Below are positions 1 to 5,901 of a stretch of DNA of 9,340 nucleotides, piece by piece. Location of the stretch: assembly GCA_014238775.1 (NCBI GenBank), contig JABAAK010000020.1, positions 1-9,340 on the forward strand. Direction: 5' to 3'. The stretch comes from Candidatus Paceibacter sp. (GTDB lineage Bacteria; Patescibacteriota; Minisyncoccia; Phycocordibacterales; JABAAK01). The notes beneath the pieces were generated by a model, which saw only the letters and a program-made list of their open reading frames with translations, made no database searches and had not been told where the DNA came from. Position 1 is the first letter of the stretch; every line of letters begins with the position of its first letter. The position numbers were made by a program, and so were the translations under genes.

Positions 1-630
1 AAGAACGAAAGACTCGAAAAGAAAATCGAAAAAGACACAGAAGAAATAAAATCTGGGGAAATTTTTAACGAATCCAACGCCCACAAACACACACTTCTTA
101 AGGACAGTACCAACCAAACTTTACATACATTTAATGAAAAAAATAAAGATGGAGATGGAAAAGATAAAGATGGAGATGGAAAAGATAAAGACAGAGAGGT
201 AGATGACAAAAATAAAGATAGGATGGAGAGAAGAAATGTAGAGGAAAGAAGAAGAAAAGAAGATGAAGAAAGAGAAGAAAGAATTACAGAAGAGAGAAAT
301 AGAGAAATCAGAGAGTTAACAAAAAACGAAGACAGCAGAAACACAAGCTTGTTGAAGGGGATTAAGTCTCTATACGAAAAGGGACAAGACAAAATGACAG
401 AAGTTGGTTCTGGTCTGCACAGACATGTAAATGAGACAATCGACGCTACAGGTGAAGTGTTTAAACAAATACAAGAAAAATCATACAATGCTCTCACAGA
501 CATGCACAAAGAGGGGGGGCGACTCACAAAGAAAGGTTATGATACTGGTAAACAATTTATAAAAGACAAGCTGCCAAACCAAAAGGACCAATTGTCAAAC
601 CAAAAAGACAAAAGAAATAAACCAGAATAG
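1..630 (+). CDS. C-terminal part of a charged, repeat-bearing protein of the T4SS-like cluster (5' partial)
   Basis: The frame is open from base 1, so the true start lies upstream; the first internal ATG is at 223. The visible 209 residues contain no hydrophobic segment. In order they show: a KDGDG-rich acidic/basic linker (about residues 48-66) with two perfect 7-residue repeats; a very highly charged E/R/K helix or coiled coil (about 65-108); and an amphipathic, Gly-punctuated helical tail (about 116-190) that looks LEA- or apolipoprotein-like. The C-terminus is Lys-rich with a second 7-residue repeat (LPNQKDQ/LSNQKDK). A run of seven G lies at 513-519. It stops 2 nt before the next gene. 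In this position, upstream of PrgI, a VirB6/TrbL-like polytopic protein with a soluble tail would be plausible, but the membrane part is not in the window, so this is only an inference. I do not recognise the family. Confidence 0.75.
   Translation, partial: KNERLEKKIEKDTEEIKSGEIFNESNAHKHTLLKDSTNQTLHTFNEKNKDGDGKDKDGDGKDKDREVDDKNKDRMERRNVEERRRKEDEEREERITEERNREIRELTKNEDSRNTSLLKGIKSLYEKGQDKMTEVGSGLHRHVNETIDATGEVFKQIQEKSYNALTDMHKEGGRLTKKGYDTGKQFIKDKLPNQKDQLSNQKDKRNKPE
145..186 (+). repeat. Two perfect tandem copies of a 21-bp unit encoding KDGDGKD
   Basis: Bases 145-165 and 166-186 are identical and in frame, and a further partial unit (KD) follows. The DxDxDG spacing resembles a calcium-binding EF-hand or dockerin loop, but the hydrophobic position 8 is missing. 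It may simply be a charged flexible linker. Confidence 0.85.
571..612 (+). repeat. Imperfect 21-bp tandem repeat encoding LPNQKDQ / LSNQKDK
   Basis: Codons from 571 and from 592 encode two near-identical heptapeptides near the C-terminus of the first gene. The unit length (7 codons) equals that of the unrelated repeat at 145-186 in the same gene. Confidence 0.65.
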
Positions 631-632
631 AT

Positions 633-1010
633 ATGGAACACGAAGATATAATACTAGAAATTTCAGAGAGAATTAATGGACTATCTCCAAACGCTCTGTC
701 TATACTTACAGATGATTCAGTTTTCTCAAAAATAACAGAAATAGCAAAAGAACACATAATACCTGTAAACAAAATAGTTCGTTTTGAAAATAGAATTTTA
801 CTTGGTTTTTTAGGAGGAGTATCTAAAAAAGAAATGATAGATTTTTTGACAAGCGAAGCAAGTCTAGAAGAAGATGAGGCAGAGAACGTTATATCTGACG
901 TAGATGAAAAAATTTTGTCCCCTCTAAGAGAAAAGATAGAAAAAGACGGTGAAATAGCAAAAGAACAAACAACAACAACCGCCGACCCATACCTGGAGGA
1001 AATAGAATAA
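633..1010 (+). CDS. Small acidic helical protein of the T4SS-like cluster
   Basis: 125 residues with no signal peptide and no membrane segment. It is predicted to be all-helical, with an acidic C-terminal half (EEDEAENVISDVDEKI around residues 78-93) and a Thr-rich linker (TTTT) near residue 114. One central stretch is moderately hydrophobic (ILLGFLGGVS, about 55-64). The start at 633 follows the previous stop after 2 nt, which suggests translational coupling; no Shine-Dalgarno sequence is present. PrgI begins 17 nt after the stop. The pattern of amphipathic helices ending in a conserved-looking PLREKIE recalls small uncharacterised helical proteins found beside CPR secretion or pilus genes, but I cannot name the family. 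A cytoplasmic accessory role in the secretion machine is inferred from context only. Confidence 0.75.
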   Translation: MEHEDIILEISERINGLSPNALSILTDDSVFSKITEIAKEHIIPVNKIVRFENRILLGFLGGVSKKEMIDFLTSEASLEEDEAENVISDVDEKILSPLREKIEKDGEIAKEQTTTTADPYLEEIE

Positions 1011-1027
1011 GTTATAATGTATATATT

Positions 1028-1408
1028 ATGAACTTTGTTGTTCCTCAAAACTTAGATATAGAAGACACTCTTTTTTGGGGTCTTTCAATTCGACAGATTA
1101 TTTATTTGGGAGGTGCTTGTGGTGCTGGTGTAGCTGCATTTTTATATGCCCCGTCCTCACTCTCAGTTATTTTAGTTGCCCCGATAGCCTGCCTAGCGGC
1201 ATTACTTGCTTTTTATAAACACAACAACAGGCCGGTCTCTTTCCTATTACAATCAATGCTTTCATATGGACTTAAAAACAAACTTTATATTTGGAAACAA
1301 GAAAAACACAAAGTTTCAAATATAAAAATAAAATTAAAAAACCCGACAGGAGTTACTGTAAAGACCCCAGAGGAAAACAGAAATCTAAAATCAACATCAT
1401 TGATCTAA
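1028..1408 (+). CDS. prgI: PrgI family protein (T4SS inner-membrane component)
   Basis: The 126-residue protein matches the PrgI family: an N-terminal VPQNLDIEDTLFWGLSIRQ stretch (residues 5-23), then two adjacent membrane helices (about 23-40 and 46-63), then the conserved NNRPVSFLL (66-74) and a basic-aromatic YGLKNKLYIWKQ segment (80-91). The tail is Lys-rich and cytoplasmic. In Gram-positive conjugation systems PrgI-type proteins sit in the membrane next to the VirB4 ATPase and are considered VirB3-like. The position directly before the TraC/VirB4 pair fits this. The stop (1406-1408) is followed by a single T and the next ATG, so co-translation is likely. A TATAAT lies at 1013-1018, but no -35 accompanies it. 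Confidence 0.92.
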   Translation: MNFVVPQNLDIEDTLFWGLSIRQIIYLGGACGAGVAAFLYAPSSLSVILVAPIACLAALLAFYKHNNRPVSFLLQSMLSYGLKNKLYIWKQEKHKVSNIKIKLKNPTGVTVKTPEENRNLKSTSLI

Positions 1409-1409
1409 T

Positions 1410-2033
1410 ATGAACACAAACCAAAGCACAACCCAATCATTTATACCAATACAAGAAATCATCGACGGTGTTATCATAAGAGACGATGGTACTTTGTGTG
1501 GCATGCTTTTAGTTTCATCTACAAATTTTGCTCTTAAGTCTCAAGACGAACAAACAGCTATTTTGTCTCAGTTTCAAAATATGTTGAACTCTCTTGAAGT
1601 TAGTATACAAACAATCATACAGTCCAGGCGCTTCAACATACGTCCATACATTGAATATTTAGAAGGTATCTACAACAAACAAAAAATAGATTTGCTAAAA
1701 CTACAAACAAGAGAATATATAAATTTTATAGAAGAATACACCTCAGGGCACGACATAATGTCAAAACAGTTTTTTGTGGTGGTGAATTATTCCCCGATAA
1801 AAACTGAACTAGCTGGATTTTCTTCTCGTATTTTTGGAAAAACAAACAAAAACAAAGATCAAAAAAATTTGAACTTTGAGGAAAACAACACACAACTACA
1901 ACAAAGAATGTCTTTTATACAAAGTAACATTTCTGGAATGGGATTACGAGCACTTACATTAAACACTGAAGAGGTTATAGAGGTTTTATATAAAACCTTT
2001 AATCCTGGAGATAATCAAACACCTAAAAGATAA
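1410..2033 (+). CDS. TraC/VirB4 N-terminal-domain protein (split VirB4)
   Basis: 207 residues. The N-terminus (IPIQEIIDGVIIRDDGTLCGMLLVSS, about residues 12-37) is the opening beta-strand pattern of the N-terminal domain of TraC/VirB4-type proteins. A helical stretch follows that contains the family-like SLEVSIQTIIQSRRFNI (61-77), then a strand KQFFVVVNYSP (120-130), then a low-complexity N/K/Q linker and a last helix GLRALTLNTEEVIEVLYKTFNP (about 178-199). There are no Walker motifs, so it cannot hydrolyse ATP itself. It lies between PrgI and the ATPase gene with TAA-T-ATG junctions at both ends. I infer that it forms the membrane- or PrgI-facing half of the VirB4 motor and works in trans with the next protein. 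Confidence 0.8.
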   Translation: MNTNQSTTQSFIPIQEIIDGVIIRDDGTLCGMLLVSSTNFALKSQDEQTAILSQFQNMLNSLEVSIQTIIQSRRFNIRPYIEYLEGIYNKQKIDLLKLQTREYINFIEEYTSGHDIMSKQFFVVVNYSPIKTELAGFSSRIFGKTNKNKDQKNLNFEENNTQLQQRMSFIQSNISGMGLRALTLNTEEVIEVLYKTFNPGDNQTPKR

Positions 2034-2034
2034 T

Positions 2035-3840
2035 ATGTCTGTTTTAGATATTTTCAAACCAAAAAAAGAAAACATTGATGATGGTGGTGATGGCTTCAAG
2101 ATGCAGCAGCAGCAGTTTTCTTCTGGTTTACAAGAACAAATAAAAGACATAATAGCACCAGCAGCATTGAAGGTGTCTTCAAAACACATAGAAATTGGTG
2201 ACAAATTTTCAAGAACATTGGCTGTCGTATCCTACCCAAGATTTTTAAATAAAAGTTGGTTTTCCCCTATAATAAATCTAGACAGAGAGTTTGATATAAG
2301 TATTTTTATACACCCAATAGACAGCTCTCAGGCACTTAGATCCTTCCGAAAAAAAGTAGCACAAGTAGAGAGTCAAATATATGAAAGACAGAGGAAAGGA
2401 CTTGTCCGTGATCCCAAACTTGACTCGGCATATGGAGACCTTGAAGCACTCAGAGACAGACTCCAACAAGCAACAGAAAAACTTTTTGAGGTTGGTATAT
2501 ATATAACAATATACGGAAAAAGCAAAGAGGATCTTGATAAATCAGAGCAAGACATAAGGTCACACCTTGAGGGAAGATTAATACTTGTGAAACCAACTTT
2601 ATTTCAACAAGAACAGGGTTTCAAAAGCACATCTCCACTTGGGAACGACGTGCTAAGTATTCATACAAAACTAAACACCGATCCTTTATCAAGCATCTTT
2701 CCGTTTATTTCTTTTGATCTTACTGATGAAAAGGGGATGCTTTTTGGTATAAACAGGCATAACAACTCTTTAATACTTTTTGACAGATTTTCTTTGCCAA
2801 ACTATAACTCTACAACATTTGCCACATCAGGTGCCGGAAAATCTTACGCTATAAAACTTGAAGTTCTTCGTTCATTGATGGTCGGAATAGATGTTATAGT
2901 CATAGATCCAGAAAGAGAGTTTGAAAAAATGGCACTTGCTAGTGGTGGTAGATATTTTAATATATCTTTAAACTCAGAACACTCTATAAACCCTTTTGAT
3001 ATACCGGTAGTTGATTCAAACGAAAATCCAGCAGACGTTCTTAGATCAAACATAATAAACTTAGTTAGTTTTTTCAGAGTTATACTTGGAGAGGTAACAG
3101 CAGAAGAAGACGCTCTAATAGACAAGGCTATTACTGAAACCTATGCTCTAAAAGACATAACACCAGATGTAGATTTTTCAAACCAAGACAGTCCAACACT
3201 TTCTGATTTTGAGCTTATTTTATCTGGACTTGAAGGTGGGGAAAGTATTTCTAAAAGGATTTCTAAATATACAACCGGTACTTGGGCTGGTTTTATAAAC
3301 CGACCTACAAATGTAGACCTAAATAAAGAATTTATAGTTTTTTCTATTCGGGACATGGAAGACGAATTAAAGTCAGCAGCCATGCACATCATCACTAGAT
3401 TTGTATGGAGTGCTATAAGAAAAAACTTAAAAAGAAGGCTTTTGGTTGTGGATGAGGCTTGGATAATGATGAAAGAAAAAAACACAGCCTCTTTTTTGTA
3501 TGGTTTGGTTAAGAGGGGTAGAAAATATTATTTGGGTGTAGCCACAATAACCCAAGATGTTGGTGACTTCCTTGATTCTAAATACGGAAAAGCAATTTTA
3601 ACAAACTGTTCATTAAAACTTTTACTTAGACAATCACCAACATCTATTGATTTGATACAAAACACTTTTAATCTAACAGATGAAGAAAAATATCTGTTGC
3701 TTGAGGCATCTGTTGGGGAAGGTCTTTTTATAGCTGGTTTAAAAAGAGTTGCAATACAAATAGTTGCTTCCTACACTGAAAACGAAATAATAACATCAGA
3801 CCCAAGCCAAATACTCGCCCTTAAAAATAAAAACAAATAA
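2035..3840 (+). CDS. virB4: VirB4-like T4SS ATPase
   Basis: 601 residues. The middle region (about 40-240) carries the VirB4 pre-ATPase fold, with RTLAVVSYPRFL (60-71) and a long charged helical hairpin. The C-terminal half is a RecA-like motor: Walker A ATSGAGKS at 263-270 (K269), DPEREFEKM after the next strand, Walker B LLVVDEAW at 469-476 (D473, E474), and downstream the TQDVGDFLDS and TNCSLKLLLRQSP motifs typical of VirB4/TraC. The first Walker A residue is Ala instead of Gly; the rest of the P-loop is intact. The protein should power secretion or pilus assembly from the cytoplasmic face of the membrane. The N-terminus holds a short Asp/Gly-rich stretch and four consecutive CAG codons (2104-2115). 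It is coupled to its neighbours by TAA-T-ATG junctions on both sides. Confidence 0.95.
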   Translation: MSVLDIFKPKKENIDDGGDGFKMQQQQFSSGLQEQIKDIIAPAALKVSSKHIEIGDKFSRTLAVVSYPRFLNKSWFSPIINLDREFDISIFIHPIDSSQALRSFRKKVAQVESQIYERQRKGLVRDPKLDSAYGDLEALRDRLQQATEKLFEVGIYITIYGKSKEDLDKSEQDIRSHLEGRLILVKPTLFQQEQGFKSTSPLGNDVLSIHTKLNTDPLSSIFPFISFDLTDEKGMLFGINRHNNSLILFDRFSLPNYNSTTFATSGAGKSYAIKLEVLRSLMVGIDVIVIDPEREFEKMALASGGRYFNISLNSEHSINPFDIPVVDSNENPADVLRSNIINLVSFFRVILGEVTAEEDALIDKAITETYALKDITPDVDFSNQDSPTLSDFELILSGLEGGESISKRISKYTTGTWAGFINRPTNVDLNKEFIVFSIRDMEDELKSAAMHIITRFVWSAIRKNLKRRLLVVDEAWIMMKEKNTASFLYGLVKRGRKYYLGVATITQDVGDFLDSKYGKAILTNCSLKLLLRQSPTSIDLIQNTFNLTDEEKYLLLEASVGEGLFIAGLKRVAIQIVASYTENEIITSDPSQILALKNKNK

Positions 3841-3841
3841 T

Positions 3842-4240
3842 ATGTTAAACCCAACAAAAGCAGGTATTTTAATAACTCTAAGTTTGTTTACGGACTTTGT
3901 TCAGATAGCAATACTTGCCACTTCTTTGGGTACACAAGGAGCCATAACAGTCCTAACTCTAGGAATAGGGGCTGCTGTAGCAGGAGCAGCTGGTTTTGTT
4001 GTTAATATTCTTGGTGTTTTGTTTAGTTTGGGATTTTTTGTTGTGAGAGTAATACTTTTTCAATTTGTTTTAAAAAAGGATCTTGTTGGTACCTTCAAAA
4101 AAAGAGCGGTGCTTAGGGTTTTTGTGTATATGGTTGAATTTTTACCTTATTTAAATATACTTCCTTTGTGGACAATTAGTTCTGTTGTTATATCTTTAAT
4201 GAAAGCTGATCCTAAAAAGAAAAAAGAAAATTTTTTGTAG
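3842..4240 (+). CDS. Small polytopic membrane protein of the T4SS-like cluster
   Basis: 132 residues, mostly hydrophobic. Membrane segments lie near residues 8-28, 33-55 (Gly/Ala-rich), 56-76 and about 100-120, with the basic loop LKKDLVGTFKKR (77-88) between the last two. Before the last helix is a motif VEFLPYLNILPLWT (98-111) with E99, P102, N105, P108 and W110. An E-x-x-P-x-x-N-x-x-P-x-W-T pattern recurs, as far as I remember, in small membrane proteins beside CPR secretion genes. The C-terminus is Lys-rich (KKKK) and probably cytoplasmic. It starts one nt after the VirB4 stop, so it probably belongs to the same machine, perhaps as a minimal membrane-platform subunit. No function can be assigned from sequence alone. 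Confidence 0.8.
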   Translation: MLNPTKAGILITLSLFTDFVQIAILATSLGTQGAITVLTLGIGAAVAGAAGFVVNILGVLFSLGFFVVRVILFQFVLKKDLVGTFKKRAVLRVFVYMVEFLPYLNILPLWTISSVVISLMKADPKKKKENFL

Positions 4241-4243
4241 TAC

Positions 4244-4255
4244 TATATTAATATA
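4244..4255. repeat. 12-bp perfect palindrome TATATTAATATA abutting a start codon
   Basis: The palindrome sits in the 14-nt gap between two cluster genes, and its last base is the A of the ATG at 4255. It contains TATATT, which could act as a -10 hexamer. In AT-rich DNA such a palindrome can arise by chance. Confidence 0.5.
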
Positions 4256-5424
4256 TGAATAAATTTTGGTTATATTCTTTTTTTATGTTTTTGTTTTTAT
4301 ACACACCTGCAGTCGTGTATTCACAAACAACAGATAACAACACAGACCAGGGAGTGGTACAACAAAACCCTTTTACATTTCAAATACCTCAGATACCAGA
4401 CACAGTGGACCTCTTTACACCTCCGGATATTTCTAGTGGTATTGGGGACTTCGTAGATCTTTTAGAAGGTATACAGAATCAGCCAAAAAACCCACTAAGA
4501 GACTCTAGGACTGGAGACAGAGGTGTTTATATGCGTACAGTCCCAAACGTACCTGGTCCAAAAGAAAATTTTTATGTGCAGATTATAAGTGGTTTTGAAA
4601 ATGTTTTAAACTTGGACCAAATTCGATGGTTTGTTGATGATAAACAAGTTTTTCCTAGAGATAGTATATCTTTAATAAATTTGGTGGCTAGGAATGTTGG
4701 TGAGCCAACAAAAATACGAGCAGAGATATTTGATGATGTATTGGGTTTTGTAAGTTTAGAAAGTATAGTTTTACCAATGCTTGTTGATATACTTTCAGAA
4801 GGTACTGGTATAACTCCAAATTGGTATTTGGGAGGAAACCTTCCTTCACACCACTCTTCTGCAAAATTAACGGCGATTGTTGATTACATTGACCTTTCTG
4901 GTAAAAGATATAGAAATGAAGATTTTGTTTTTGAGTGGAGAGAAAATCACTTCTCGGTTGATTCACCTCGCCGTGGGGCAAACACCTTTACCACACTTCC
5001 TTTGGTTGATCCTGGTACAGTTAGAAAAGTTGAGTTGTGGGTTTCTCCATTAAACAACTCTCTAACATTTAAAACAAGTGTTTTTGTTGAAAGTTTTACC
5101 CCAGGTGTATATGTCTATGAAAATGACCCTGTTTATGGTATAATAAATGAGAGGGTTGTTGCAAATAGTGTTAGAATAAAGAAAAATCAAAAGATTACAA
5201 TAACTGCTATTCCCTATTTTTTTAACAAAGGAGAGAACAGGGGACACACATTTGACTGGCTTTTGGATGGCAGAGAGACAGATATAAAATCAAATTCCAT
5301 AATACTTGAGTCACCAGAAGACACCTCTGTTTATAAAAAAACAAATCTACTTTTAAAAGCAAAAAACCCGAATCCGTCTAATGTATTACAATATGATGAA
5401 TATGAAATATCTGTTAACTTTTAA
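4255..5424 (+). CDS. Secreted protein with three Ig/PKD-like segments, T4SS-like surface module
   Basis: 389 residues. The N-terminus is a clear signal peptide: NK, then a hydrophobic core at about residues 4-21, with a likely cleavage after VYS (S23). A Gln/Asn/Pro-rich linker follows. Three beta-rich segments each contain a core Trp strand: IRWFVDDK (W125), FVFEWREN (W228) and FDWLLDG (W335), about 105 residues apart, like repeated Ig or PKD-type folds. Two further motifs are YENDPVYG (288-295) and AIPYFF (318-323). I associate both with a conserved uncharacterised CPR protein next to VirB2-like pilins; this rests on memory of the family and not on a search. It should be exported and located on the cell surface. 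There is no LPXTG motif and no C-terminal anchor. The 3' end overlaps the next gene by 23 bp. Confidence 0.85.
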   Translation: MNKFWLYSFFMFLFLYTPAVVYSQTTDNNTDQGVVQQNPFTFQIPQIPDTVDLFTPPDISSGIGDFVDLLEGIQNQPKNPLRDSRTGDRGVYMRTVPNVPGPKENFYVQIISGFENVLNLDQIRWFVDDKQVFPRDSISLINLVARNVGEPTKIRAEIFDDVLGFVSLESIVLPMLVDILSEGTGITPNWYLGGNLPSHHSSAKLTAIVDYIDLSGKRYRNEDFVFEWRENHFSVDSPRRGANTFTTLPLVDPGTVRKVELWVSPLNNSLTFKTSVFVESFTPGVYVYENDPVYGIINERVVANSVRIKKNQKITITAIPYFFNKGENRGHTFDWLLDGRETDIKSNSIILESPEDTSVYKKTNLLLKAKNPNPSNVLQYDEYEISVNF

Positions 5425-5896
5425 TATAAAACATACACTTGTTTTTGCAGTCCTTGCGTTTGCTTTGTTGTTCACGGTTACTGTTAGCGGAATAGAACAA
5501 GAGTCTTCTATAGCAGCAGATGAAGATGGAAGAAGTGGTTTTTCTACAGATGACGACTATTTCGACCCATTTAGCCTCGATGTAGTAGAAGAGACAAAAA
5601 AAGATGACAAAAATAATAATTCCGGATGTAGCATTAAAAACATAGGTAGTTGTGCAGATAAAGGACAGTTGGTAAATGTAATATATAAAAACCTGTTTGT
5701 TTTAGGTGGTATTTTGGGTGTGTTTATGGTAATGTTTCGCGGTATATCTATAACCATAGCCACAGCACAAGGCGCTGTAGTAAAGAGAGATGATGCAATC
5801 AGAGACTTTGAAAACGTTGTCATTGGGCTTGGGCTACTTGCTCTATCTTATATAATACTCAACACTATAAATCCAGACATACTTTCGTTCAATTAA
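5402..5896 (+). CDS. VirB2/TrbC-like pilin candidate
   Basis: I chose the ATG at 5402 (164 residues) because it gives a normal signal-type N-terminus (MKYLLTFNIK, then a hydrophobic stretch 11-29) and has the T at -1 seen at other starts. In-frame ATGs at 5381, 5393 and 5396 are possible. After the first helix comes an acidic, disordered-looking segment (about 35-72), then GCSIKNIGSC with C76 and C84, then two membrane helices (about 97-119 and 137-156) separated by the polar loop AVVKRDDAIRDFEN, and finally NTINPDIL. The two-helix hairpin with a charged loop is the VirB2/TrbC pilin topology, and the cysteine pair could form a disulphide outside. The start overlaps the previous gene, so translation is coupled. 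It could also be a small membrane subunit and not the fibre. Confidence 0.75.
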   Translation: MKYLLTFNIKHTLVFAVLAFALLFTVTVSGIEQESSIAADEDGRSGFSTDDDYFDPFSLDVVEETKKDDKNNNSGCSIKNIGSCADKGQLVNVIYKNLFVLGGILGVFMVMFRGISITIATAQGAVVKRDDAIRDFENVVIGLGLLALSYIILNTINPDILSFN

Positions 5897-5901
5897 ATAA
5901 A

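Noticed and set aside
1013..1018. TATAAT just before the PrgI gene as a promoter
   Set aside because: No -35-like hexamer 16-18 nt upstream, and the gene sits inside a tight operon. Such hexamers are frequent in AT-rich DNA.
557..1048. A 163-codon open frame on the - strand opposite the helical protein and PrgI start
   Set aside because: Serine/isoleucine-rich composition typical of the antisense of Lys/Glu codons. It overlaps two better-supported genes and has no recognisable motif.
2104..2115. Four consecutive CAG codons in virB4 as an unstable repeat
   Set aside because: Too short to be notable, and length changes would keep the frame.
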